This document shows positions 33,400 through 45,028 of a stretch of 64,000 nucleotides of DNA, piece after piece. The position numbers and the translations under genes are program-made. Source of the stretch: Limnanthes douglasii subsp. nivea (taxonomy: Eukaryota; Streptophyta; Magnoliopsida; Brassicales; Limnanthaceae); assembly GCA_036936605.1 (NCBI GenBank), contig JAUPFV010000001.1, positions 211,031,138 to 211,095,137 of the forward strand, read 5' to 3'. The notes under the pieces were generated by a model that saw only the letters and a program-made list of their open reading frames with translations, was not told the origin of the DNA and did no database searches. Position 1 is the stretch's first letter. The number at the start of each line of letters is the position of its first letter.

Positions 33400-35140
33400 C
33401 ACGAAGGAGATATTACCCGGCTTTATTCGTTCCACTACCACATAAGGACCCTCACAATTCGGGGTCATCTTTCCAAGTCGCTTGTCATTTGTATGGAGAA
33501 ATAATTTCCTCTAAACTTTATAGAGACTCCTCGTCAAAGTTTGATAATGAGTCAAATTCAAATATGCTTCAACTTTATTCTCTTCGATCAAGTCTAGGTC
33601 TGTTCTTCTTGCATCTTCAGTTTAGATCTTCGAAATAATAAAGAACTATATAAGATAGTAAAGTATATTCTACAAGGCTTACAACATCCATACCATACAC
33701 CAATGCAAAATAATTTTATTGAGTAGCCTTTCTAGGAGTCGTATGATAAACCCACAACACCTCTTACAAATATTTAGGCCATTTCCCTACAACACATGTT
33801 ATTTTTTTTAAACCTTCCAGACTAGACCTGTTAGTTAATTCCACTTAACCGTTTTTTACGGATGAAAATGTGTAGAAAAACATTGCATAATACCCCTCGA
33901 AGCGCAAAAAGAATCCATTTCTATGTTATTAAATTGAGGACCATTATTTATGGTAATTTTATGAAGAACTCAAAAACGACAACAAATATTGTTCATAATG
34001 AATTTAATAACATCTTTGGTTTTCATACTGGATAATGGTTCGGCTTCAGCCCACTTCGAAAAATAATCTACCACCACGATAATCATTTGACGCCCGCCAA
34101 AAGCCATAGACAATGGCCCTACTAAACCTATTCCCCATCTATTAAAAGGAGTGACTTCAGATATGGCCGTAAGCGGTACTGTTGGTTTGTGAATAGAATT
34201 GGAAAATCATTGAAAAGTATCACAAACCCATACTAAAAATTTAGCATCATTCATAGTCAATGGCGAAAAATAGCCTAGCAACAAAACCCTTTGTGTCAAA
34301 GACTTAAACCCACACCGAGCTGAACCGTCATCATCATATAACTAAGATAAAATTTCTTGAGATTCTTGTCTACCCAAACACATAATAGTGGTCTACTTAA
34401 TTTTATTTTGTATGATACTCCATCTAGCACAAATCATTAGCCTTATATCGTAATCCTCGAGCTAACTTTAAATATTGAGGTAACGTACCATTAACATCGG
34501 ATATGCATGTGATATGATCTGCCACTAACTATGAATTTGCTTCCAAACGAACTGTTGGCGCTCCACGAATACTTGCAAGCCTTAAACTAGCTAACGCAAC
34601 CTCGTATTCAGCCTCGTTATTTGACGCATGAAAACCAAATCGAATAGCCTGATACATGGTTTCTCCAAAAGGATAAATTAATTAAACCCATGCATTAGAT
34701 CATAATAGGCTAGAACCACCATCAGTTCAAACCACCCATGTTGAAACTTCTAGAATTAATTCTTTATATGCCCCTTCATCTGATTGGCTTGAATGAAATT
34801 CGACTAGAAAATTGGCTAAATCTTGAGATTTAATTTTTATTTAAAGAAAAAATTGATATCAAAATCTCCCAATTTTACAGACTATTTGGTCATTATACCA
34901 GAAATGTCTGGTCGTTATAACGCATTCTTTAGTGGAAAATAAGTTCGAACCATAATAGTGTGAGTTTGAAAATAAGAGCGTATATTCCTAGCAGCTACCA
35001 CTAAACATAAGACCAATTTTTCAAGCCTCAAATATCTTCTGTACGATGCTAGCAAACTTTTGCTAACATAATAAACTAGTTTTGAAACTCCCTTTTCCTC
35101 GTGGCGTCTCCTTACAAAAAAAGACATGCATAATATTACA
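33400..35140 (-). pseudogene. Ty3/gypsy pol remnant: RT end, RNase H, integrase
   Basis: On the minus strand, 35,127-34,915 gives the RT connection (LVYYVSKSL, RYLRLEKLVLCLV, ARNIRSYFQTH). About 34,660-34,480 gives RNase H (IRFGFHASNNEAEYEVALAS). About 34,130-34,020 gives the integrase core (GRQMIIVVVDYFSKWAEAEP), then INNGPQF near 33,935. ELTNRSSLEGLKK (about 33,840) and GPYVVVERI (about 33,455) give the C-terminal module. There are many stops and at least three frames. Cut off at about 35,140, where the viral remnant begins. Unlike the block A gypsy it retains the RNase H core. Confidence 0.88.
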
Positions 35141-35159
35141 AAATTACATGCATAAAAGA

Positions 35160-35399
35160 TAAATTTCTAGTGGGTCCCTTTTATTTTTGTTGACTTATGA
35201 CTTTGTAAAAAGTCATTTTCAGGCCCACTCAAATTTACTAGGCCCAGGGTTGTCTTTATAAGAGAAGTCCACTGGGCTTGAGCCTTGGATATTTTTGTCC
35301 TTCTCTTGTTCTTCAAATTCAGCTTTTATTGCTTCTAGTAGGTCATTGTCCTTGATGTCCATGATTAATGGGCTGAATTTTTTTTCTTCTTCTGCCAAA
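35160..35399 (-). other. unassigned segment after the truncated viral RT
   Basis: Where the RT palm should continue, the minus strand instead reads an acidic, Lys-rich segment (MDIKDNDLLEAIKAEFEEQE). It may be another part of a related virus joined by recombination, or unrelated filler. It ends next to the gypsy pol at about 35,140. Confidence 0.4.
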
Positions 35400-36250
35400 A
35401 TCCCGCCTTAAGGTCGAATTTGGAGCACGCATGGGCTTATTTAAGATGGATGGATGGAGTGTTTATTTTAGGTAATGGAAACTTGTCATCTCTTAGAAAG
35501 TGATTAAGAGTTTTATAATCGATGAAGAGCTTCTTTTTTCCCATGGCCTTCTTAGAGTGTTTTTCCATATAAAAAGCTTGACAAGCCCATTCTGATGTGG
35601 TGGGCTCAATGAGCCCTTGTTTCAGAAGTTTTTGGCATTCTTTTTATGCAATGACCAAATCAGATGGAGACACACCGGGTGTGTAGCCTTGGTAGGATTT
35701 AGGTATTCGTTAAGCTTAAATGGAAATTGGATAAAAAATATATTTGTTCTTCTATAATGGGTTTGGATGTTGAAAATCCGCATGGAGTCTGTGCATAAAG
35801 GAAGAAGCTTCATCGACCTTTTGAATCTAACTCTCTCTAGCAAAATCTGAACCCTTTTAGCTTGCTGATATACGTCAAAACCAACCAATATATATTTTCC
35901 AAGAAGGTTTGTCCCCAAAACTCTTGTCCAGATAATGCAGTTAGGAAAGAACTGGATCCCAATCGGTTTTTTCGTGATTAACTCCGTTTTAAAATTTTCT
36001 CCGTCAACTACTCTGAAATATTGTGTATGCTTAGCCCAACATTATGAAGGGAGAACGTCTGGATTCATCATGCTCATATGTGCCACGGTATCCATAAACC
36101 CAATAACGAAGAACATGAATTTGTATCAGTGGAACTACAGCCGTTGGTTGAGCCAAGCAGGCTTGGGCAGTGTAGATGGGAATTTCGTTATCACTTGTAC
36201 ATGAGTAATTATCATAGTAATCTTCTTATGAGATAGAGTATTCTGAGACA
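35400..36250 (-). pseudogene. caulimovirid protease and N-terminal RT region
   Basis: 35,918-35,622 and neighbouring frames give the protease-RT transition (LGKYILVGFDVY), then RT fingers at about 35,640-35,400 (GLIEPTTSEWACQAFYME, DDKFPLPK, FDLKAGF). The RT ends within the palm at about 35,400. Several stops. No active-site aspartates of RT are left in the window. Confidence 0.75.
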
Positions 36251-37455
36251 TTTATGGCAAATACCTTCTCCTCATTTGTTTCTTCGTGTTCCGATAATAG
36301 AGATTCGACGTCTGTGTCTCCTATTAGGAAGTTGTTTTGTACTTGTTTTAACATTCAGGTTGCCTTCTCCGATTCGTTTGGATTTTGAAAAATGACCTTT
36401 TTGCCCACATACAAAACACCTATCTAATTTTGCTGAGGATCTTCTAAAAATTTTCCTCCGGAAGAATTTGAAAGGCGTCTTATACCTTTTTGGTTTTTGA
36501 AATATTTTTTTAAATTTCTTGTAGTGTGACTTTTTCTTCGTAGGACATGTGCACTTCTTCTTGTCTTTACATTTGATTTCCAAATAAGTCTTTCAGCATG
36601 CCTTAATAAGTAATTTCTTATTATTCATCACTGACTTAAAAAGCCTCTGTTGGTCGCACAATTTTTCAATCACCGAAAGAGTTAGTTGGTGAATTTCTCA
36701 TGAAGTGATTCTGGCTACTTATCTTCCTGATGTTGCAATAGTCCTTTGCAGGCATGGTTGAACTTCTTTAGGAAGAGATGCAATATATGTGTGCCTCAGA
36801 TTAGGGTCATTATATCCGTTGAGCATATAATACCTTTTGGACATCTTCTGGTAGTGATACTTAAGATCTTTGGTCTATAGTGAACAACATCTCATTTCAA
36901 AATATTCTTGTCGGGATTTTATATCTATCAGAGAATAATATCCGATAAATTCTTAATGTATGGTTCCCAGGATGTTGGAGGCGTCTTCTACTTGATAGAA
37001 CTGTAATTGCCGATAGTCACCCAAAGTATGAACCCATTCTTTAAGGGATCCCGTCATGCGGGAGGCAAATTCCCTCAGGACGTCTGACAGTTCTACACCA
37101 TTTCTGGTCATTTGAAGATCAATCCATGCTCCAAACTTATACATCCTTGTTCTTCATTGGCGTGGAGGAATGCCATCAAAAGTGAACCAAGGACCCCCTG
37201 TTGGTTTGAGGGGCTCTTTTTTAGATGTCAGGGGAACTGTTTCTTATTTTATTTCTTCTGTGTCCTCGGCTCGGGCGTCTGAGTCTACGGAAGTAGCCAT
37301 TAGTAGGTTGGTAATATCAACCATTTCGGATTCCGGTTCTTCACTTTTTGTGAGATCTCTTTTAGTAGATGTAGAGTTTTCGTTCCAGTATGGGAATCGG
37401 AAAACCATATTTTGGGAGAGGTCTTCAATTTTCTCTTTCCCCTTTGGTTCTTTTT
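36250..37455 (-). pseudogene. caulimovirid coat-protein region with degraded zinc knuckle
   Basis: Frames 37,462-37,244, 37,144-36,953 and 36,583-36,272. The last is Lys/Arg-rich, then holds a CCHC-type knuckle starting CFVCGQKGH, where the final Cys is replaced, so zinc binding should be lost. The central part shows the conserved coat-protein helix region. Stops lie between all three frames. Confidence 0.75.
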
Positions 37456-38490
37456 TCAGCACGGCTTTGGAGTAGGCCTTAATATATCATGAGTCATTTT
37501 AAAATGGCTCGAGCAGTCGGGTAGTTGAGGGAAGAATGATGGACTCGTTTCTTTCGAAATATGCACCGGATTTGTATATGTATGGAATGGAACAGTTGAC
37601 ATCATCATGTCAGATTCAATCATAGCAATTTCTGCTTTTAATTTTTTGAATTCTGCTTCCTTTTGGTCAAACCCCCGTCCTGTCTTCTTCTGCAATATCA
37701 TGCTTCTTAAGTCCTTATCTAGCTGAGCAATTTGTAAACGTAACTTTTGATATAGTTGTTTAATTTTGCGGTTTAATTCTCCAAAATTATGCTCCACTTG
37801 CTTATTCTGGGAAAGGACCTCTTCTACCTTATTGTCTATCTTGTGTAGAACCATATTCTGAGCAATAGCGTTATTTGTATGCCAGTTTAGGACAACTTCT
37901 TGTTGGCTGGGTTCTTCCATTTTTCCACTAGGCAATATCGAGGAAGGTTGTACATATGGGTTGGATACAACCTTAGTTTGTGCGTCCATGTGTTTTTTAG
38001 CTTCGGAAACTCATCTACGTATGATGTTGATTTAGGGGAAAACATCATACATGAATGGAGAGGAATATCTCCATCTGGCCTTTGCATGTCTTGGGGATCC
38101 AAGACCTCCTCTTCGTCTTTATCTGAGTCGTCATCTGAATCGGAGCCTTCCATCCAGCATGTACATCCTTCATTACACATAGAAGGATCAACGTCCCAAA
38201 TGAAGTGGTCGTTTATCTTGTTAGTATAAGAATGTGATCCGTTTGGGTGAAAACGGGCAATGGGTATGTATTTTTCCCTCGGCCTGTAAACAGGTCACAC
38301 CATGTTAGAGTGGAAGATTTGAATTTTCGCCTCTTCTTCATCTTCAAGTTTATAAACCGTTTTTACTGTTCCATTGGTCTGTCTGAGGAAAGTAGGGCCT
38401 GCCATTCTAAGGAGATGTGTTTCTGTTTGAGTTATTTCATAATTCGTGATCCACTCCAAATGCATAAGCTTCTGAAGTTCTTCTTTCGGG
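37456..38490 (-). pseudogene. caulimovirid linker: acidic and coiled-coil region
   Basis: 38,180-37,887 holds an Asp/Glu cluster and a CNEGCTCW Cys motif; 37,989-37,456 (177 codons) holds a predicted coiled coil rich in Gln, Leu, Lys and Glu about residues 40-125. Such a region lies between movement and coat proteins in related polyproteins. A frameshift lies near 37,900-37,980. Confidence 0.6.
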
Positions 38491-38492
38491 AT

Positions 38493-39370
38493 CTATATTT
38501 GAATCTGGACGATGGTCGGGTTTTGCTTAGCATTGTTTGCTAGCACTAAAAGATCATTGGAAGATTCTTGTTTTGATGGTAGATCCATATCATGATCATG
38601 TAAACGGTAGACAATCTGGTGGTGCAAGGTGGCCGACATAGAAGATCCTTTTTGCTCAGCTCCTGTAATTTGCACCTGAACCTTCAAGAAAGTAGCGAGG
38701 TTTGGGTCTCGAAGTGACAGATTGAAATTGGGGAAAAACGTCAAACTGCACTTCCAGCATGAAGGGTAGTAAGTATCGTGCCTATTACCGTGTGTTGGTA
38801 CTTTAAGAACCTTGTGTCCAATAAAGCGAGTATTGCCTTGACCGATAATCCTTTTCTTCCATGGTGTGTTAGAACTACCCGGAAAACTCCGAGATGGAGG
38901 TTCGTGTATCCTTCTTCTTTCCACCGGGTTATGAATTCTTCTGGTATCTCCATAGTGACATATTTTTTTGTCGTAGTTGCATGCAAAACACACTGGTCCA
39001 GTCTAGAAGACTGAACATATTCTTTTAGTAAAGGTCTTTTAGTACTGATTAGAGTTCTGATATTTTTTGCTAAAGATCCTCTTTTCCGGTAAAGGTTATA
39101 AGGGCTTACCAAAGGTAATGAAGATTCATTAACCTGGGTATTCTCAGGGACATGCGTGTATTCTATTAGATTTTTTATTTTGGAGGTCTGTATTTTTGTA
39201 CAAGATGATGGTAAGGTTAGGGTTGAAGAAAGCTGGATAAGTTCGTTTGAGGTGGTGGGTGTTTGTGAGGTCATATTGTTTGTGTGGGCTACTCTCTCTT
39301 GGTCACCTAGATCTTTTCTGTATTTCTTACCCTTATTCGAAAATTGTTTTCGTATTGGATTTGATACCAC
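38493..39370 (-). pseudogene. caulimovirid movement-protein region
   Basis: Two overlapping frames (39,370-38,741 and 38,993-38,493) with a frameshift near 38,760. Together they cover a region resembling the 30K-superfamily movement proteins of caulimovirids: a conserved beta-strand segment around the frameshift (RVVLTHHGRKGL) and a TFFPNFNLSLRDP segment just after. In the virus this protein would act at plasmodesmata. Broken and without an intact start. Confidence 0.75.
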
Positions 39371-39388
39371 TAAGGTTGATAATAGTAT

Positions 39389-41440
39389 AATTAGAGATCA
39401 ATTTTTAATTTAATCTTTACAAATAAATATTCGTATTTTTTTAATACTAATATAATTCTAACAATTTTTTTACGTTTTTGCCCATTAATTTTGTTTTTTT
39501 AATACGAACAAAAATAAATTCATGAGATATAATTTTTGGATTTTTTGTTGCAAAATTACGTGTAAATGGGTTGTGAATAGAAGACATACAATTGGGTTGC
39601 AAAAATAAAAGGAATTTAGTTTCTAAACAAGTCTAAAACAAAAATATTTTTTAGTTTGTAAAATACATGTCATTTGGTTACAAAAAAACAAATGTTATTT
39701 AGTTGCTAAGTTACGTAATTCAGTAGCTAAATAAGTCCGAAAAAGCAATTGTTGTTTAGCTTCTAAATTACGTGTAATATGGTTATGAAGTTGGCCTTGG
39801 AAAAAAATCTTCAAAGATATCACTCATGGATTTTGTTTTGTTCATCTTTCAAAAATAGAAATATGAGTTTTTAAACTTTGTATGTTATGTTAAAGAAAGA
39901 ACAAACAAAGAGAAAATATAAAAGTGGCTAAGGTTTTATTATTTAAAAAGCTTATAAATTACATAGAGTATAAATTTGATATTAGTAGAGTGTAGAAAAT
40001 CATATTTTCCTATCCTATTCACAATATGATCCACAATCTCTAATCGAAAAAAAAATCAACAATTAAGATACACCAAATCCAAATCAAAAATCAAATCAAA
40101 ATCCTAACAAACCCCAAATCCAAAATCATAATCAAACTAAGTCCAAATAAAAATCTTAGTCGAAATCACAATGGAAACCAAATCAAATACCAAAATCAAA
40201 TCAAAAACTCGATCAAATCTAAATTAGGAACAAGTCAAATTGAAGCCCATACTCAAATTCAAACTCAAATCGAATCCAAGTACAAATCAAAATCTAAACT
40301 CAAATAAAATCTAAATCCAAATTTTATTTTCTGTGTAATAATCAAACCTCTTTTACCAATACAAATCACTGCACTGTTCCAGCGGTAATTTCTCCTAACC
40401 AGTAGCACCCAATCACAATCCAACCAATTATATTAAAACCATAGATGTTCTGAACGCACTGTCCGGATTTTAGCAAAAACCGACATCGTTTGCCTTTCGA
40501 TCGGACCGTTTGATTGTGATTGCACACAACGGATCCAAAAAACGAAATTGTATCTAACGAAAAAATCAAGCTAAAGCATATCCAAAATTTTCAAATATAT
40601 CCAATGCCAATACGTAATCCAATACCAATACGCAATCAGAATTTCCAAACAGGTCCAATACACATATGCAATCAAAATTAACAAATGCAGAGAAGTGTTT
40701 CTGAAACTGATCCAAATTTTCCAAACAGATCTGATACCAATACTCAATCCAAACCAATACGTAATCCAATACCAATACATAATCTAAATTAACAGAAACA
40801 GCTCCAAAATTTCCAAACAACAAGTCGAAACAAAATACATTGCAAGCTCTATGAAACATGGAGAATCACTATGCTTCCCCGATTTGATTACTCCAAAGAT
40901 CGAGCAAGCTTTGATACGATGTTAAAGAACGAACAAATAAAGAGAATATATAAAAGTGACTAGGATTTTATTATTTCGAAAGCTTACAAATTACACAAAG
41001 TATAAAACCCGCATTTATAGATAAAACATATGAGCTAATGGGCTTGGGCCTAATATATCTAACATGTTACATTTTGAAAGATGTAGAGTTTTGAAGGTTA
41101 AAAATATGGAGTAGTAATTTTGGTCCATGGTTGAAGGTTGTACGTGTCGCATATATACTTTATTTTTAAAGGTATTGTTGGTGTTAAGTAATGTAAAGTA
41201 AACTGTAGAGAGAGAGAGAGTCTCTTTCAGAAAGTAAAGTCGTTCATTCATTCATTGTCTTACGCTCTATTTATAGGCGTGTAAGACTTCATCAATTGAA
41301 CCAGTTACAAATAAGGTAAATTGCACTACAGTCCCTTATATTTACAAATAAAAAAAATCTCTTCTCATAACTTTACAATTTATCTTAAATCATCTTAATA
41401 TTATTATATTAAATCTATAATAATTCATATCCTTATCAGT
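39389..41440. repeat. module paralogue 3 (TRIM part only)
   Basis: Begins at AATTAGAGATCAA (equivalent to about 16,070) directly against the viral remnant. It has no snoRNA gene. It runs through the TRIM to the GAGAGAGAG/CAAAGTCC flank, which is uninterrupted here. Confidence 0.8.
39898..41064 (-). mobile_element. TRIM, copy 3
   Basis: 5' LTR 41,064-40,920 (145 bp) and 3' LTR beginning at 39,898. Target repeat TGTTA intact on both sides (39,893-39,897 and 41,065-41,069). Primer-site-like TCGTATCAAAGC next to the 5' LTR has one change in the GAGC end. Confidence 0.8.
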
Positions 41441-41834
41441 AGCCCTCATAGTTCTTATGAAGAATAACAAATACGAACTATAAATCTTCGAAGTCATAGC
41501 AAATGAAGACTGCCAACTCATAAATTCTAAACCACTTCGAATTTAAACCTCACAGCATCTGATCAAAATAATTTGCTTCAATACATAACATCTTCGAATG
41601 AAACCATATCCAAGTTTGCCTCGAATACAAACCATTATTATTGCTTCAAACTGCTAAGTTATACACTTATCATCTTTGAAGAAAAACATATTTAGATTCC
41701 TTCAAATTTGAACCAGTCAATATTATGTGTAAGGTCTCCTCAAATCCATACTCAACCCTTTTAAATATGCTCCGAATTCTCATGCGCATAGACTTTCAAT
41801 CGCCTTTATAAAACGTTAAAAACTTTGGAATACT
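41440..41834. other. no gene; probable gypsy LTR-derived sequence
   Basis: AT-rich with recurring CTTCGAAT/CCTCGAAT words, like those of the 37-bp array at 32.9 kb. It lies left of an antisense ORF (44.9 kb), where the 3' LTR of a minus-strand gypsy element would be. No LTR ends identified. Confidence 0.35.
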
Positions 41835-41842
41835 CTAGTACG
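41835..41842. repeat. hAT 8-bp target duplication, left
   Basis: CTAGTACG, repeated exactly at 44,661-44,668. Confidence 0.92.
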
Positions 41843-44660
41843 TAGAGCTGTTACCGGGTCGGACCGGGTTTCGACTGGATCGAGACCGGCCCGTTAAGCT
41901 ACTGGGCCGGTCCAGCCCGGACCGAAAAACCAAGGGAGCCAGTTTTGATGACCAGAGACCGACTCGGTAAGGTAACGGACCGGTCTGGCCCGAACCGATA
42001 TGCCAAGGGAGCCAATTTTATGACCCGAGACCGACCCGGTAAGCTAATGGACCGGTATGGCCCGGACCGGTATGGCCCAGACCGGTCTGGCCCGGACCGA
42101 TAGGCAAGAAAAACCTAGTTTTATTTTAAAACTTAAAGTAGCCGAAAATAAACCAAGAACAAAAATTATTCTAAAGACTAAATTACTCATCACTTACAGT
42201 TAAACATAAAACATAATAAGTTGCATTTGAAAGTAAAAAATAACAGACATAAACAAGAGAATAAACAAGACAAAATCATTATTCCAACACTAAACAAACA
42301 CATAAACATCTTGTTACATCCATGGTATAACTTGTTTTGAGCGTGTTCTTGTCCATGTTATAGTGTCATACGTGATAATGGTTCATCCTGGCAAACAAAT
42401 AAATTCAGATGAGGTGAGGCAGAGATGGCAAATTCAAATTATCAACAAAATTATCAACAAAATAATATGGCAAATTTTTTAAAGCAAAGAAATTTAAAGA
42501 GATTAGCTACATCCATGTCGAATTTTGAATAAGAAAGTCTCAGCTGAAACAAACTAGACATTCTGAAAATGATTAAAAACTTGAAGAAGATACAAAAAAG
42601 TTCTCACATGCTGATTTATCAATACTCCTTGTAATATACTGTGAATATCGAAAATGTTTTGCAGACCGCCAAAGTATATCCGTAAAGAGAATACACAAGC
42701 TGCTTCACAAAACATATGCATCGAAATACTAGTTTTTTCATCACTCTCTTTCACTAGCTTATGCATTTCGCTAGAGTAACAAAAGTAAAAACAGAATGAC
42801 AATAACAAGCGTGTTACCTCCACCAATCCTTAACACTAATCTCAAATAATCACTCTTTAATTCTAACAAAAAAAGTGGGTTTATGCTTATATCTCTGTCT
42901 GTTAAACCATCAGTGACTGTGTAAATTGACCTCTCAAATAAGCAAGACTGTTTCAGTAGTCAGTGACTACTTTTTTAAATCTTAAAAACCCACTTCACAG
43001 AATTCAAAAACCCACTTCAGAGAAAAAACATAAAAACCCTTTTTAAGGAACTTCCAAGTATAAAAAACGAGTTAAATAAAACATACCGAGTATTAAATAA
43101 AACGTACCTGTAATCTACGTCGTTGAATTTCCCGACGCAATATCTCCAAATGTGTACTGCATCTGAACTTCCGCCTCCTCAAGCTACCAATTTGTTTTAC
43201 AATATCAAAAAATATACATACAAATAATGAAATAATATTAAGCAGTTAAGTAAATACTTACAATGCTTTGACCTTGTTCCTTTTTCAAGCCGTGAATTTC
43301 CTTCACCCAATCACCTCCACACAGAAGCATTTCTACAGTATCTATTTTCATTGACGCACGTTTAGGATCAATCACTCGCTTCCCGGCGCTGAAAGTTGAT
43401 TCTGAAGCACATGTCGTTATAGGAATTGACAATATATCCTTCGCCATTATGCTTAACACTAGATATTTAGGCCCATTCACCATCCACCATTGCAATACAT
43501 CAAACGACTTACCTTCGGGTACTCTGAATGGAGGATCTTCCAAGTATAACTCAAGATCATTTTTAGCACTTTTAGAAGCTTCAACTGATTCAAGAAAAGC
43601 ATCAAACGATCTCTTCCCCAACCCAGAATAGCCGCTAGAAGATCCAGCAGTAGCATTAACACATACTCTCTCTATGCATGTAAAAACTGAAAGAGTTGAA
43701 TAAACACAGTCAAATCAAAGCACAACATAGGCCATTAAGGTAAGATAGACTTGAACATTAATTGTAGGCAGAAATAGAATCAACCAAAGATGATGACCAT
43801 GAACCAACAGAAGGACCTGGAAAACTCATATTAGACTCCGAAAATTACACTGAACTGAAAGTTTCACTTGGTTTGATTGACAGAATCCTGCTATGTTAAA
43901 AAGATTGACTTTCTTATTCACATCATCCATACAACACACACAAGCTTCCATTTCTAAATTCATGGTAGATTACTACTGCCTTCATCTATGAAATTAAAAT
44001 CGATACAATCAACAGACGAACTAATTAGTCTTTACAGGTGCTAAAAATCGAAACTTTATCTGGAAATAAACGTATAACATAAGAAATTTAAACCAAACCT
44101 CTACACCTAAGAACCTGAATCAAGAGCCAATCTTACTAACACAGTTTTAGTATTGCAGACAAGATCCATTGATTTACCATTTCCAATCACAATAGATTTA
44201 CTGACCCAGATACGAAAGCTTCAGATATACAAGAACTCGCTATTAAAAATCAAAACTTTGAATCCAGAAATAGGACAACAAAAAATAACAATTGCCTTAC
44301 AAAGTGACAGGATTTCGAGGCTACGATTAATGAAGAAGAAAATGGAAGAGTTTAGGGGTGAGATTGTAAGAAATCACCAGAACTTCGATAGATGGGGTCA
44401 AGGGGAAGACTGAAGTGAAGAGAGAGGTCCTGTTCTTCGTTACTAGCTTACTGAGTTACAGAGAGAGGTCTGCGAGTCTGTGTTAGGGTTTGGGTTAGGG
44501 AATTTTTTTTATATACATCCCATATCGGTCTGGTAACCGGGCGGACCAGTCCAGACCGGTAAGAAAATTGGGCAAAAATTTTGGCCCCCAACCCGCCCCT
44601 TAAATTATTCGGACCGGTCCCGGGCGGGTTATCGGGTTGGGAGGCCCAATAACAGCTCTA
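41843..44660 (-). mobile_element. hAT transposon, 2,818 bp, internally deleted
   Basis: An 11-bp perfect inverted repeat TAGAGCTGTTA (41,843-41,853) / TAACAGCTCTA (44,650-44,660) sits inside an exact 8-bp duplication, the hAT signature. Both ends carry GC-rich subterminal repeats of the type GGACCGGTCTGGCCC (about 41,855-42,105 and 44,525-44,640), in contrast with the AT-rich interior. Only the C-terminal dimerisation exon of the transposase remains (43,631-43,238, minus strand). The zinc-finger BED and catalytic parts are absent, so it is non-autonomous. Perfect TSD and ends suggest a fairly young insertion. Confidence 0.95.
43238..43631 (-). pseudogene. hAT transposase C-terminal dimerisation exon
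   Basis: About 127 codons open to the stop near 43,240. Motifs of the hAT dimerisation domain in order: ELYLEDPPF, FDVLQWW, YLVLSIMAKDILSIPITT, ASESTFSAGKRVIDPKR, and VEMLLCGGDWVKE. This domain mediates transposase multimerisation. The first residues (about 43,650) follow a likely splice acceptor; no upstream exons are recognisable in the element. Alternative: a 3' fragment of a transposase captured in a deletion derivative, which gives the same reading. Confidence 0.88.
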
Positions 44661-44858
44661 CTAGTACGCGTGCTCAATGCTACTAGGTCTGACAGATTAC
44701 ATGTGTAACTCTACTTAGTAGGTTACCGTTTTGCGGTTCTTTAATAACTGTAAAACAAACCCTTCACCTTCTCTTCCCATTTTATCCCTTAATAACCAAC
44801 ATCAACCCATTCATATTCTTTTGACAGTTTTCTCTCTCATCATACTTTCACCGTTTTT
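44661..44858. other. sequence between hAT and antisense ORF; no gene
   Basis: Continuation of the sequence left of the hAT; similar to 26,790-26,850 (ATAACCAACATCAACC). It is probably gypsy LTR-derived and leads to the TATA box at 44,860. Confidence 0.45.
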
Positions 44859-44859
44859 C

Positions 44860-44867
44860 TATAAATA
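44860..44867 (+). promoter_or_regulatory. TATA box upstream of antisense ORF copy 2
   Basis: TATAAATA, 162 bp before the ATG at 45,029, followed by a leader with GAGAGAGAAAC. Analogous in place to the TATA box at 25,621-25,630 in the other gypsy family. Confidence 0.5.
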
Positions 44868-45028
44868 CTTTATCCTTAGTTATTTTCATTCCTCATTCAA
44901 AGTTTAGAGAGAGAAACATAGCTATCCAAAACCCCCTTTTCTTTTTACTTTCACAGGAAAATCTCATTTTCTGTATTCATCTTTATCATTTCACAAACTA
45001 ATTTGAAGGTTCTTCTTCACTTTAGTTT

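Larger units (their letters stand above)
35160..39388 (-). pseudogene. endogenous caulimovirid (plant pararetrovirus) remnant
   Basis: About 4.2 kb on the minus strand in the order movement protein, acidic and coiled-coil region, coat protein with zinc knuckle, protease, start of RT. That order fits a petuvirus- or florendovirus-like polyprotein; the genus is not decided. RNase H and most of RT are missing. The left edge abuts a gypsy pol and the right edge a TRIM module. Stops and frameshifts occur in every domain, so it is an inert genomic fossil. A second fragment lies at 10,111-10,960. Confidence 0.85.

Noticed and set aside
44153..44413. plus-strand open frame of 86 codons inside the hAT element
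   Set aside because: It is opposite to the transposase strand, in the 5' part where internal deletion is expected, and without recognisable motifs.
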